Assembly (NCBI GenBank): GCA_932521025.1
Contig: OW051470.1
Coordinates: forward strand, 2,218,501 to 2,282,500
Source: Oscheius onirici
Lineage: Eukaryota; Nematoda; Chromadorea; Rhabditida; Rhabditidae
Length of the DNA stretch: 64,000 nucleotides
Reading direction: 5' to 3'
Part shown: positions 14,801 through 30,100 of the stretch, piece after piece
Position numbering within the stretch: position 1 is the first letter of the stretch
How the letters are laid out: each line of letters begins with the position of its first letter
Position numbers and translations under genes: made by a program
The notes under the pieces: model-generated
What the model was told of the DNA's origin: nothing
What the model saw: only the letters and a program-made list of their open reading frames with translations
The model's database searches: none

Positions 14801-17400
14801 AAGACTGACATGGTGCAATAACAGTCTTCTGCCGATCGTCATCCGACAGACCATCACTACCAGCTACTTTACAGTTTGTTTTGTTTATGTTTATATTTTT
14901 TTAGCTGCTAGAAGATAACAGTAGCCAGATAAAAAAACATAAAGAGTTCATTTTCGGTCCTTAAATATATTACTTTCCAGATCGTAGACGAGTCCCTGGA
15001 ATACATCGGCTACTGGGGTCGTCATCTGAAAAGTGCCAAGTATAGATCGATGAAGCCGTATCAGAAGATCAACCACTATCCGGGAGCTTTCCACATCGGC
15101 CGCAAGGACCGTCTCTGGCAGTACATTTCAGCGCAGGCGAAGCGTTTCGGCGACGAGTACGACATTATGCCCAAGACGTATATTCTGCCGGCTGAGAAGA
15201 CGGAACTGACGGCGTATCTTGAAGCCGATCCCGATAATCATGTTATCATCAAACCGGTACTCTTTAAATTTTTTGCACGACAAAATGATTATTTTAGCCA
15301 GCCAGTGCACGCGGAGACGGAATTACCGTGACGAGAAGGATGAAGGACATTCCATGGACCACGGCCGTAATAGCTCAGCATTACGTCGATAGGCCGCTTC
15401 TGATCAACGGGGCCAAATTCGACTTGAGATTCTATGCATACTGTCCGTCTCTGGAGCCGCTCAGAATCTACATCTACGAGCAGGGACTGGTCCGATTTGC
15501 CAGCGTTCCGTGAGTTTTTATCTAAAAACGAACAATTTACTGAGTATAGTGCTTGAAAAAAAATATAAGTGATGTTGTAGTTTTTATCAAACGGATATAT
15601 TACGACAAGTTTACACGTAGGAAAAAATACAAGTCGGGGATTCGAACCACCGAGCGTTAGATCCGTATTCTAGTGCACTAACCACTAGGCCAAGTTGGCA
15701 AATCCCCTTGATGTTTAATAAACTTTTGAATGTTTAGTAGAAACAAGGTTGGCAACGCCCTTCCAGGGCTAAAGTATAAATTTATGAGTTCACTCCGTCA
15801 CGGAGCCCTAGTCGTGGTTTCCTTTTCATTCCTCCTTTGTTACTCTCCTCCAGTCGCTCTTCCTGACCCTCCAAAGAAACTACCGAAATTGTATTTAAAC
15901 CCACTCCCTCTCAAGCCTAATTTCAAAACGTAGAACCTGAACGGATCGCCCGGCCCGTTCCTAGCTTTAGTGAGTCTCAGTCCTACTGTCCCTTCCCTTC
16001 TTCCCTTGTCAGTGTCCCAGTCACTCCCTGTCCCTCCAAAGAAACTACCAAAGTTGTTAGAACACTTGGCGCACTTGCTTTTCCTATCGCGACTTGTTAA
16101 AAACTAAGTTGCGCACAAAGCTCCCCTCCTTATCCTCGATGAAAGCTTCAGACAAACACACACAGAGACCTGGGAGCAATTTAAAGTTGATGTAGTAAAC
16201 ATTTGAAATCAACATGTCAAGAGCATTCTATTGATACCAAACAAGCCCATAAAAGTTTAGAAAAACTAAAATGACCCAGAAATGAAAAGGATACTAGTCG
16301 AAAAACTGACACAATTCTAGCTTTTCCAGATATTCCCAAAACAAGGAGACGGTATCGAACAAGTACATGCACTTGACCAACTATTCCATCAACAAACTGG
16401 CCGAAAAAGACGGCGTCCTGAGCAGTCCCGTTCCCAAATGGCGTCTGACTGAACTGTGGGACTATTTCGAGGCCAAGGTATGCTTTTGAACCTTTTTCGA
16501 GTAAAGAAAACAAATTTTAGGGAATAGACTCGACGTCAGTACTGGTCAGAATCGAAGATGTCATCGTGAAAGCCTTCATCGCCTCGGAGACTGCCATCCG
16601 CAAACATATGGCCCATTTCGTGAAGCAGGGCTTTATCTGTCACGAGCTGTTTGGTGTCGATGTCCTACTGGACGAGGATTTGAGGCCCTGGGTCCTGGAA
16701 GTGAACATTTCTCCGTCACTGCACAGTGGAACGCCGTTGGACATCTCCGTCAAGGCGCCATTGGCCAAGGACGTCCTTAACCTGGCGGGAGTCTACGTGC
16801 CGCCGGATGAGCGCGAAATTGAAAACTACACCTACTGTACGAGACCGAAGAACGGGGAAAAGGATTCTGAACAGATTACGGTAGCATTTTGTTCAGTTTC
16901 GTTTTAAAAATCTGGTTGTAGAAAGAAACGGCGTGGATGGCCAAGTACCAGCAAGAAGGAGAAGTCAATAGACAGATTCTGAAGCATCTGACGGCAGAAG
17001 ATACCCGCTATTTGGTCGAATTCGAGGACGAATATCGGAGAAAAGGTGACTTCAAGCTTGTCTTCCCGACGACAAAAACGCAGGAGATGCAACGGTAAGC
17101 CCTTTTCTTCATGTGGAATTGGGTGAAAACTGACTCGGCTGATTGTCAATTTACCTCTCTGACAATGACGCTTTGTTTGTAAAGCTTTCATTCTAGAATT
17201 TAAGAAAATGTTAAAAATTAATAAAGTACCCTAAAGATACAATTTTCAGCTACTTTGTCGAGCCGGCCTATGCGAATCTCCTTCTCCAACAATGGCAGCT
17301 CGAACAGGCCGCCAATCGAAGCGTCGGAATCGCTCGTCTGGAAAAACTTTGCCAAGAAGGCATCATGGACTTTGAGATGGCTCCGGCCGAATACCTCTGA
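11804..17400 (+). CDS. ttll-4: Tubulin polyglutamylase, TTLL4 type
   Basis: ATP-grasp ligase that adds glutamate side chains to tubulin tails, acting on axonemal and neuronal microtubules. Nine exons: 11804-11879, 14588-14734, 14773-14873, 14981-15256, 15298-15509, 16330-16477, 16521-16880, 16922-17094, 17250-17400 (1644 nt, 547 aa). TTL-domain landmarks in order: KINHYPGAFHIGRKDRLW, the ATP-binding lysine in NHVIIKPPASARGDGI, RPLLINGAKFDLRFYAY, KYMHLTNYSI, and HELFGVDVLLDEDLRPWVLE followed by VNISPSLHSGTPLDI, which holds the metal-binding Glu and Asn. HELFG and SPSLHS are characteristic of TTLL4. The N-terminus is short and Ser-rich (MDSASSDSGLASSSKTSLSE), with TTTTCAG three bases before the ATG. 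Intron 1 is 2.7 kb and looks empty apart from a (CT)n tract near 14545; intron 5 holds a tRNA relic and an R1 repeat. Confidence 0.93.
15632..15701 (-). pseudogene. tRNA-like relic with A and B box motifs
   Basis: On the minus strand the sequence shows an A-box-like TGGCCTAGTGGTTAG and a B-box-like GTGGTTCGAATCCCC at tRNA spacing, but the acceptor and T stems do not pair properly. It lies in an intron of ttll-4, just upstream of an R1 copy. Either a decayed tRNA gene or the head of a SINE. Confidence 0.55.
15754..16187 (+). repeat. R1 dispersed repeat, longest copy
   Basis: Begins with CAAGGTTGGCAACGCCC and ends with CCTGGGAGCAATTTAAAG. It lies in ttll-4 intron 5. It shares both the start and the tail with the shorter copy at 50004-50281, and internal blocks with 10900-11215. 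No coding capacity and no terminal inverted repeats were found. Confidence 0.7.
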
Positions 17401-17691
17401 CGCTATTGATGTTTATGGTTACGTTTTCTGCAAACTATTATCAGTCTTTCTACATTTTTCCACGTTGTTTTGGCACTTGTTCTCACTTATTATTCAAATA
17501 AGTGCTTCCTCCATTGTTCCCATTGCCTAATCTCAGGATTTTCAAAACAAAATGCATTGCCCTTTATTACAAGTGCCTGCTTATGCAATTTTATTCGAGT
17601 TCATGTAGAGTGCTTAGAAATTAAAGAAATCTATGTAACGATTGTTTTTGGGGAAGTAAAGAGAAGCAGACAAACGATTTCGATTTTTTCA

Positions 17692-17752
17692 GAAGATGCG
17701 ACTGGTCATATCACCAGCTACTCTTGGACTTTGATGGCTCCGGCCGAATAAA
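17692..17752 (+). other. Duplicate or alternative last exon fragment of ttll-4
   Basis: After a TTTTTTCAG acceptor, this stretch ends in TTGGACTTTGATGGCTCCGG, almost identical to the end of the last ttll-4 exon (ATGGACTTTGAGATGGCTCC and on), then CCGAATAAATTAG. It may be a tandem duplicate of the terminal exon; the rest of the exon is not similar, so it is probably non-functional. Confidence 0.45.
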
Positions 17753-17899
17753 TTAGAAGCCCCGAGTCTTCGTAAGCTGACTACCAGCAAATGTTAGAGC
17801 ATATACAGGATTTATGATTAAAGTAAAACGTACACCATGAATAAGAAATTGGAGCTATACAAACATAGATTTACTTGGCGGGACATTCTTGACGTTTAT

Positions 17900-20060
17900 G
17901 ATGCAGGGAGTTTCTGCTGCGTCTCGCTGCTGTGCTGTTGGAATTTAATTCCATCCGCCGGTAGATCTAACGAGGCAAGGCGGCAGACTCTTCCGTCGAC
18001 CGTAGCCTGGGCAACCCTTCGACGAAATTGCCTACTTATGCTGACCTTACGACTCGGAAACCTCAACTGTCGATCCTTACGTTCTTCTGTCCGACTGACT
18101 GAACTGAAACACGCATTCAGTGGAATCGAACTGGACGTTTGCGGACTAACTGAAGTCAATAGGAATGGGACGGAATCACTGCAACTACAGCTATCTGGTC
18201 ACCAACTCCTGCTCCATGGAAAGACCGGGTTCCTCATTCATCAAAGATGGTCGCCTTTTGTCTCCTTTCATCCTGTTTCGGATAGGGTGTCATAACTGGA
18301 TATCGTCGAGCAGAAACTCTACCTCCCACTAGTCTGCCTCTACACTCCAACTTCCGAATATCCCGACGACGACTACGAGGAATGTCTTGATGATGTTATA
18401 CGAGCCTATCGAGCACCTCTACGTCCCCGAGTAGGTCGCACTAAAGTCTGCAAAGTCATCCTGGGCGATATGAACGCTGAAGTTGGAAGCAAAGAAGATG
18501 ACGAGACTTCTATTGGCCCTTTTGGAATTGGAGAGCGTAACAGCCGAGGTCACCTACTTGTCGATTTTTGCCAAGAGCGATTTTTGCCAAGTCAACGTTG
18601 AACAAACAGCTGTTCTCGTACACAATGGAAGAGATGTCTGTCGACCGCAATCTAGCAAGATACGATGTTCTACATGAGACAATGAGTCTGGCTGCAACCA
18701 TCTCTTTTATTCCAACGCCAAAGGAGGATTTCCTCTCCTTCCGAACTAAGGACCTGTACCAGAAGCGACATCAACTTCAGTCTCGGCCTAACACGCGAAG
18801 GACAAGAGTTGAGTTTGCAATATACAAGGTTCTTACTTCGATAATTGGTGATAGGATGTCGAGAACTCTCAATTTCAATCAGACACCAGATCAGGCAGGC
18901 TTCCGGAAAGGTTTTTCTACGTCCCACCACCTCCTGGTGCTGAACGAGCTCATTCAAAGATGTCAGGAGTACAATCTGCCGCTCTTCCTCGTCGTCATCA
19001 ATTTCAAAAAGGCATTTGATATGATTGAACACAGCGTTGTATGGGAGTCACTATATGCTCAAGGAGTTCCAGCAAATTACATTCGACTCCTCCACAATAT
19101 ATATTCCAAGGCCCACGTTTAAGTAAGCGCTGTAGGTGGAATGGTTGAGTTAGATGTCCAAAGAGGTGTAAGACAGGATGACATCATCTCCCCAGCTACC
19201 CTGGAAGCAGTCTTCCGGAACCTGGATTGGAACGAAACAGGGATAAACATCCAAGGCCAGTGGCTATCGAACCTCCGCTTTGCTGACGATGTCGTGTTGG
19301 TTGCAACATCTGCTGCTGCTCAGAGGATGCTACAGAGCCTAAGCGATGCCAGCAAAAAAGTTGTTCTCGAGCTGAACCTGGATAAGACACATGTGCTCAC
19401 AAACAGATACCCGACGGCCATCAGAGTAGATGGAATACGTATCCAATACCGAAATGATGCCATATACCTCGGTCAACGCATCTCATTCGACAGGAACACA
19501 TCACAAGGCGGATTCGAGCAGCCTGGAGGAGCTTCAGCAGATTCTACCAACTGTTGATCAGCAAGAATGTGTCCATGTGTCACAAGAGGAAAGTGTTTAA
19601 CTGTTGCATTGAATCGGCCCTTCTTTACGCGGGAGAAACTTGGACGCTACGGAAACGTGATAGTGAGAAACTTATGGTGGCACAGAGGAAGATGCTGAGA
19701 AGATTCTTAGGGGTAACTTTACTTCATAGGAGAACGAACGACTGGCTAATGGAGAGGACGAAAGTGACGGGTATAAAAGAGAAATGGGCTAGAAGAAAAT
19801 GGGACTTCGTTAGAAAAGTGGCTCAAAAAGATACGTGGACTAGACGAGTGCTAGAATGGAGGCCATGGAGAGCTGTCAAGCCTATTCGACGACCGAAGCC
19901 ACGGTGGAGTGACTCCTTCACCTTTCTTCGGAATTTTAGGATTTGAGAAAAACAGGACTTGGACATGGTGGTTCTACAGCGAATTCGCCGAACCGGATCT
20001 GGATTACAGTATTTTGGGCTGGCCTAAAACTTGTCGCTTGAGTTGCTAGTTGTACATTGA
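17900..20060 (+). mobile_element. Decayed non-LTR retrotransposon (RTE-like: endonuclease plus RT)
   Basis: Broken reading frames on the plus strand give an APE-type endonuclease (about 18045-18590; LGNLNCRSLRS, CGLTEVNRNGTESL, VILGDMNAEVG) and then a reverse transcriptase (about 18780-19560; PDQAGFRKGFSTSHHLLVLN, LVVINFKKAFDMIEH, GVRQDDIISP, LRFADDVVLVATSA with the FADD catalytic core). A C-terminal region (19554-19946) contains YAGETWTLRKRDSEKLM and KPRWSDSF. Frameshifts and stops separate the parts, and the segment between endonuclease and RT is mostly deleted. The order and motifs resemble RTE-clade elements of rhabditid worms. It lies downstream of ttll-4 and directly upstream of the disrupted E2 gene. 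Not active. Confidence 0.85.
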
Positions 20061-20092
20061 CTTGTTCTTCTCTTCATTTCAATACAATTTAG

Positions 20093-22651
<2,559 letters not shown>

Positions 22652-23169
22652 CGAGGAGAGCGACTTCAGCAACACCATTTTCAACGTATTAAATCTGCTG
22701 TTAGTACCTCCTGTACTTTTTCAGTAAATGTTTGTCAGGGTGTAGTATGATAATCGGCAGACGGTAAAGAGAAACGTAAGAACACAATCTAAAAATTTAG
22801 CACCGACTTATTAATCCGCTCCCCCCTTCTAGAAATTGGCCGAATTGTCGGGAGAAAGTGCGTATTTTTTAAACTCGATAGCTCCCCATACTCTCAAAGC
22901 TGGCAACTAGTAAGAGGACTCTGTTAGTCGTCGCACTGAAAGCTCGAAAGACATTGATGTTTCATTCACAGATTCGGATCAAAGCAGGGACACAAAACGT
23001 CCAACACCTCCTTTCGGCATACTAGTCTTGTATATGATCAGTCGTGTTCCCCCCAACACGATCAGATAAGTGATGGTACCACAAAACGGAGGTACAACAT
23101 TTTTATGTGTAAATTAAACAGTAATATTGATTGATGCAAAGGGTATCGTGTTGATATAGGATTCAAGGG

Positions 23170-23598
23170 CTAATGGGTCGGCGCAAGCAGTTTCATTTGG
23201 AACGGTGTCTGTCCTCCGAGCTGTTCCTGGTAAACCTAAAGCAAAATAAATAGTAGAAAGAAGCCTCATTACCTCGATGACATCGTCCTCCTCCATTTCC
23301 AGCGACTTAGGAGTATCCTCGTCGGAGATGCGACGTCCGTCGAAGAGGAAGCGGAGAGAGGCAACGGTGACTCCAGTACGTTCGGCGTACGACTTTTTTA
23401 GTTTTCCCATGCTGGTTCCAAACTTTACGCGGAAATGAACCTCGTTCGAATCCTAAACAATTGCATTATTCGATCAAACAATATGCAATTGCCACAAAAT
23501 TACAGAAAAAAATGAGAACTAACCTGTCCGACGACTTTGAGTTTAATATATTCGTTTCCGGCATCGCCGGCAGGAGCTGTAGAGGCTTCGTCGGCCAT
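23170..23598 (-). CDS. smo-1: SUMO precursor
   Basis: Small ubiquitin-like modifier, conjugated to lysines of nuclear proteins. Three exons: 23598-23524, 23452-23273, 23235-23170 (321 nt, 106 aa). The N-terminal tail is [20 protein letters not shown], followed by the beta-grasp domain ([56 protein letters not shown]). It is nearly identical to C. elegans SMO-1, but the diglycine is followed by 13 residues ([13 protein letters not shown]) instead of a single Phe, so the protease must remove a longer tail. A TTTTCAG acceptor lies 6 bases before the ATG, a probable trans-splice site. Confidence 0.96.
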
Positions 23599-23737
23599 TT
23601 CTATCTGAAAAAGTCGGTAAGAATGAAACTGAGGGATACAAGAAGTGGGAGTAGTACAAAACAAGCTATTCCGAAAAAAACACAAAAATACCAAAACCAG
23701 AGACAACATAGAACTGGTTGAAAAAAGCGTGCGATTC

Positions 23738-25060
23738 GCACTCGATTATATTTTCAGCACACCTACGTTGTTCGTAAAAATGAAAAGGAACCGGATGGAG
23801 GGAATTTTGGTGAATCGTTGTGGGACCCGACGGGTAAACAGTGGGTCTTGAAACGAAGTTGCCTGAATAAATGAGCTACAGTACTCTGCGCCCTGCTTTT
23901 GGAACATTTCCTAAAATCACAATTTCTGTTTCTTTTTATGTTTACAGCGCACGCCAAACGAAAATGCGATTCTAGCCAAAAAATCTCCAGGAAGACTGAC
24001 ATGAAGTTTTGACAGCGCAAACATCATCCTACTCGTGCTGTTTTTACTGAGAAACGCTCGGAATCACGATTATCCTCTGCTATAAGAACTTGCTGACTCG
24101 TTTTCGTTCTTGTTTGGCATCCTCCCTCTTCCCGCCGTTAACAAGAGCTCGGCCGCAGGACGAAACACGCCGAGTTGTTACGAAATATTCTCTGCTTTGC
24201 AGTCACGCCTATCGGTACTTCCAGTTTCAGCGATTTCATTTTCGTTCCATTTTCCCAATTTCTTATGAGAACATTCTCGAAACTCTCCCCTGCAAAGTTG
24301 CTTATCGGGGTCAAGTAATCGTGCTCCAAAGTCAATTCTTAGCTCAATTTCGGTCTTATGAAGTTCAGCATCTTTTTCGGAATTCCGCCGTTCTCTCTTC
24401 ACAAAAATTCTGAAAACTTGTTCTTTTCCATTTTTCCCATAATTTTCACTCTTAGTCATGCGGAAGTTATTTCAACCAATTCAGTTCACTAAATACCTAT
24501 TCGAAGACACTAAATACCTACAACATCAATTTGGCTTCAATTTTTCTTACGTTTATAATTAACATCGCATTCGAAAATATTTTCAGCACACCTAGACTGT
24601 TTTGGTGAATCGTTGTGGGGACCCAACGGGTAAACAGTAAGTCTTGAAACGAAGTTACCGGAATAAAAGCTACAGTACTCTTCGACCTGATTTTGTAACA
24701 TTTCCTAAAAAAAAAAAATCAATTTCGCTGATCGCACCATTGTGGATTTGGCTTTGCCTCCCACTAGCGCAAAACGCTTTGCGAATATGCGATTCTAGTC
24801 AAATATAGCCAGAAAGGCTGACATGAGCATTTGACAGCGCGAAAATCCTCCTACGCTTTCTAGGAACTCTGCCATTCTTTCTCTTCGAGAACTCTTGATT
24901 TTTCATTTTTCTCATAGCCTTCATTTGTAGTCATGCTGTTATTTCAACCAATTCAGTCTCTTCCAAGACACTAATTTGTTAGAAAACCTTATTGAACATC
25001 AATTTGGCTCCAATTTTTCTCACGTTTATAATTACCATCCTTTTTCTCTTACTTACAATT
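23738..25060. repeat. Tandem duplication upstream of importin alpha
   Basis: Copy 1 (about 23738-24570) and copy 2 (about 24575-25060) share ordered blocks: TTTTCAGCACACCTA, GGTGAATCGTTGTGGG, GGGTAAACAGT followed by CTTGAAACGAAGTT, GCTACAGTACTC, ATGCGATTCTAG, TTTGACAGCGC and ATCAATTTGGCT.CAATTTTTCT.ACGTTTATAATTA. Copy 1 carries extra sequence in its second half. Neither copy has a convincing coding frame; copy 2 runs into the importin alpha start, so these are probably duplicated promoter/5' sequences. Confidence 0.75.
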
Positions 25061-25075
25061 TTTCTTTCAGTAACC

Positions 25076-26850
25076 ATGGGAGATTCTCGATTGGTTCAAT
25101 ACAAGAATAAGGGCAAGGATGCCATGCTGAAAAATCAACGCGTTGAGGAAGCCGTCTCCATTCGAAAAGACAAGCGAGACGATCTGCTCTCCAAGAGAAG
25201 AAACATCGAGCTTGAGTTAGTTTTTTCCCCGCATTTTTTAACTTCTTCCATTTTCAGAGATGAGGCGGAAACTGCCACCCAGTCCGCCCAGACTCCGTTC
25301 GACAGCAACGTCCTGGTCCAAATCGTGGAATTGGCACAAAGCCCCGATACGACGATCCGTTACCAAGCCGTTCAGCAGGCGCGTAAGATGCTCTCGTTGG
25401 ATCGCAATCCGCCAATCGACGATCTCATATCCAGTGGGATTTTACCCATTCTCGTTCATTGTCTCAGCTCACCTGAGTAAGTTCTTCTTGCCCGTTTTGT
25501 ACTAACCGTGTTGTTACAGCGTGAATATACAGTTCGAGGCTGCATGGGCCCTCACAAACATCGCTTCGGGCACGTCGGAACAGACGCAAGCCGTTGTCAA
25601 TGCTGGAGCCGTTCCGCTTTTCCTTCAACTTCTCAGCAGCGGCAATCTCAACGTCTGCGAACAGGCCGTCTGGGCCCTCGGAAACATCATCGGCGATGGA
25701 CCACACTTCCGCGACTACTGTCTCCAGTTGGGCATTCTTCAGCCACTTCTCGCCTTCATCAATCCGGAGATTCCTCTCGGCTTCTTGCGTAACGTGACCT
25801 GGGTTATCGTTAATCTCTGCCGTGCGAAAGAGCCTCCTCTTGCTCCCGATGTCGTCGGAATCATTCTGCCAGCTCTGGCCCTCCTTATCAATCACGAGGT
25901 ACATCTTATTCACAATTTGTACATAAAGATTAAATTTAGGACGTAAACATACTTGTCGACACGATCTGGGCTATATCATATCTCAACGATGGCGGCAATG
26001 AGCAGATTCAACAAGTTGTAGACAGTGGCGTCGTCCCGATGCTTATTCCTCTTCTCGGACACAAAGAAATCAAGGTCCAGACGGCTGCTCTCCGTGCCGT
26101 TGGCAACATTGTGACAGGAACAGATGAACAGACCCAAATGGTACTAGACTGTGGCGTGCTGCAGCAGATGCCCGGCCTTCTCACACATTTCCGTGAGAAG
26201 ATCAACAAGGAAGCTGTCTGGTTCCTCTCGAACATCACAGCCGGCAATCAGATGCAAGTACAGTCCGTCATCGATGCCCATCTCATGCCGATGATCATCA
26301 ACCTGCTCGACAAAGGAGATTTCCACACCCAGAAGGAAGCCGCCTGGGCCATATCGAACGTCACAATCTCGGGAAGTCCAGCCCAAGTGCTCCATATGGT
26401 CGATTGTGGTGTCGTTTCTCCGTTCTGTAGTCTACTCGACTGCAAGGACACTCAAATTGTGCAGGTATCATCTATCCCCTTGATTCTTTATCAGTCAGTC
26501 TTCAGGTCGTGCTAGATGGAATTAACAACATTCTAAAGATGTCCGGAGACCGTCAAGAGCAAGTCTGCAGCGAAATCGAAGGATGTGGCGGCCTGGACAA
26601 GATCGAATTCCTCCAGACGCACACCAATGACGAGATCTACAAGCTAACCTATGAGATTATTGAGACTTACTTCGGGTTAGTCTTGTTTTCTGTACCTTGG
26701 TGCCATTTACGTTGAGACCCAAGTAATCAGTTCAAATAATCTGTTTGCAGAGGCGACGACGATGCTGCTGAGCCGGCAGAAACACAAGGCTTCTCATTCG
26801 ACCCGTCAGGCAGTGCTCCCGCTCCGAACGAGGGATGGAACTTCAACTAA
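25076..26850 (+). CDS. ima-3: Importin alpha (karyopherin alpha, IMA-3-like)
   Basis: Cytosolic adaptor that binds classical nuclear localisation signals and hands cargo to importin beta. Six exons: 25076-25215, 25258-25476, 25520-25898, 25940-26464, 26506-26675, 26751-26850 (1533 nt, 510 aa), the usual size. The N-terminal importin-beta-binding region is basic ([15 protein letters not shown]). Armadillo repeats follow, with the conserved NLS-pocket Trp/Asn ladder visible in [64 protein letters not shown] and [14 protein letters not shown]. The acidic tail and GWNFN ending are typical. The start is chosen at [15 protein letters not shown], 6 bases after TTTCAG. The closest C. elegans match by motif is IMA-3 rather than the germline-restricted paralogues, but this is a judgement. 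Confidence 0.93.
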
Positions 26851-27139
26851 ATTGACTTGTTTTCTATGTTTAGCATAAGTCCCCTATCCGGTTCCTTCTC
26901 TCTTTACCCCTCAAGCCGTTTGTCCGCTTAAAGTATGTGCTTCATATTGAACTCGTTTTCTGTATAGTATTTGTTATCTTTCTAAATTCACATAAATTGA
27001 ATTCCACATACCTACCCATATAAATTGGATTGAAAAAGACTCGCGTTCTCTTCTGACAGTCTCTAGGCATAAATTCGCCGCTCCGATAGGTTACTAACAG
27101 CGACGGCCGGCTCAGTTCACTTACCTCCCGCTCATTGCA

Positions 27140-30100
27140 ATGCGCGTTCGTATTCTCTTCGAGGTTTTTCTCATATTTTCGCTTGGCAGCTGTATAGATC
27201 CAGCACGTAAGTCTAGATAGGAGTACACGGTGTCATTCTTCAGAATTGCTAGGTTATCTATCTAGCGATGTGAAAAGCGGTACAGATCTAGCTACTGCAC
27301 TGAAGAAATACGATCTCACTGGAGTCTCTATTGCTGATTTGGAAAAGGCTATACCGAGCTTGGACAAAGAGACGTGGGCTGAAATCATACGAGTCAGTCT
27401 ACCGACTAGGAGTCAGTCTACCAGTACAGGTATTTTACAATAGGAAGTGGAATTTAGTGGCTTCCTACACGTGTCGCTATCAAAATGAAGTCGTGCTTTT
27501 CAGAAGAGAGTCAAAAAGAAACGACGTCGTTCTCTACAACTACAACTGGACCAGCAGCCTTCATCAATATCACTTACAATGATTACCGGAAGTGAGCAAA
27601 ACTTTGGTTAAAAGAGTAAACGTCTTTTTAACAGAGTGAATGACACACTGAAATGCAACGAGACGAGTAAAACTGGCCGTGGTAATTTTCCATGGTCAAC
27701 TACGAACACGAGTTTTATCTGTTGTGACCCCTCTGCCGACCCCTGCGTACCTTGCGTTCTTACATACGCGTACTACAATCGCCTGGATAATAGTTCGGGA
27801 AATGGAACAACAAACTGTACCGCAGTGTTCACCACAACCACGTATCTCCATTTGAAAACATTTGATTGTAGTCTCTTACAGAACAACGACGACATCCGGA
27901 ACGACAACGTGTAAGGGCTCCTCATGTACAAAGAAACCCCAGAGTACCAGGTACAGAACTCAATTACAGTATCCCCAGTAAAAATAACAAATCGAGTCTA
28001 ACCAAGAGCTAGTTTCAGTACATCTGCCACATCCGAGACCACGAAACAGGCAAATGATGAGGAATCGACGCAGTTGACCACCAAAGCAGAGAAACCTGTC
28101 AATTCTGAAGATAAGGATCAGTCGACTACTTCGACTACGAAAAGATCTCCTGGGAATGAAAACGAACCGGACGAGACAAGCAGTACTACTAGCACAACGG
28201 CTGGTAAGAACACAGACTCCACGGAGACTACTTCCACGACTCGGAAGACAGACGATGACAAAGTTACGGTTACTGTAAAGACGGGACAGGGAGAGAGTGA
28301 CGACAATACTTCTTCTACTGGATCAACGAGTCCTGGTACTGAGGCTGGAAAAGATGATGCTACTACTGCCTCGACCTATCGGAATGTGCCGAACCAAGAC
28401 ACCCCGTCAACAGTGACTGGAAGTACCAATGGGACTACGGTAAAAAGATCAGGAGAGTTCGGAGTAACTACGGGGACTGGAACTTCTGCAAGAACGGGGA
28501 CTATTAGTACTTCCACTATAAATGGAGGAACATACCCGACAAAATCTCCCAACTCATCTGATCCTGAACGGTCTACTCTGTCCACTGGAAGTAAGGGAAC
28601 AGATGCGACTACAGTATCTCAAAAGGGAGGGGACAGTGACTCTAGTTCTACTACTTCCAATGGAACAAAACCGACTGGGAGTACTCTCTCTACCGGGACA
28701 GGAACAGTGACCACTCCTACTGTATCAGGAGCTAGTGCTGGACAGACTGGAACTACAGTGTCTGATATTCCAGGAGCAGTCTCCACTCCTTCTACTGTTA
28801 CCGGAACTGCATCTACTGCTACAGTATGACCCGATCTCCATCTTTTGAAATGCCTTTTTCAGCGTTCGAATGTCAGTGGGAAAGGTGATTCTACGTCGTC
28901 AACAGATACTACGGGAAACGGGTCTCCTGGCAACGGTGAGTTTTCGGGGAATCTAGGGGAGTTATATGAGGAGAAAAGAAATGATTGCCTTTGAAAAATA
29001 TCTACCCTCTAAGGAATGAGTACAACATGAATAACTGAATGAAAGAGATAACGTCTGAACTATCAAATAAAATATCCAAAGAGTGCTTGTTTCCATGACC
29101 AAACGTACGTTTAGAAGTTCTTTGACAACCCGACTGCTGATCCAGACTCCTGGACCTAAACTATTGGGACTCTTTTGACCAACTTCCATAAAGACCACTC
29201 AAAAAAAGGTCCAGTCTCCCCTCGCTAGTTTCTTTGAATTTTGAAGTTTACTGACCCGACTGACTACCTGACAAAGATGGTTCTTTGACTTTACATTTCG
29301 AACAGATCTCCTTAGGAATTCTCTGTACATCAGTGAACAAAACCCTCGGTTACTTTCCGACTCTCTGAACAATGAAAGAGCCCTCAAGTAAAAACTAGTT
29401 CAGGAGCTACAGTATCCGGCTCCAATGGAACCTCTGGAACTGGCAGTACTTCTCCAAATTCTCCTGGCTCGAACTCTACAACAACCACTCCTTCATCGTC
29501 TGGAAACTCGTCTGTCTCTTCCTATTCGTCTGGATCGACAGTCTCTGGAGCTTCTGGAAGCAGTTCCTCGACTAAATCTTCTGAAAACGGAACTGGATCA
29601 GGAGGCAACGTCACCTCGACGACACCAGCCGCCGCAACTACCAAAATCATGGCTGACGGAACTATTGTGAGTCTTTTCCTCCTGAAATGGAAGAGAGCTG
29701 GACTTTCCCTAGCGAAAAATCCAGCTCTCATGATCAGGTGGCCGAGTGGTTAAGGCGATGGACTGCTAATCCATTGGGGTTTCCCCGCGTGAGTTCGAAT
29801 CTCATCCTGATCGAATCTTTTGCCTTTTTTGGACGAGGTATTTTTTCCAGATTCTGACATCGACCGCCACTGCTTACGATAACTGCACGATGCTTATCGA
29901 ACAGACAAGAAAGTACACAAATGGGACGATCGGAAACTGGTCCATGTGGTAAGGGACTGGAATTACTGTAAAGGATTCAGGTTCGAGACTGGCTGTACTT
30001 CTGGAATGCCAATCATTCCGGAAGAGTTTACCACTATTCCGATCTCGACCACTCCAGTAGGTAAAAATGGATCAGTCACCGTGACTACTCCCATGGCAAC

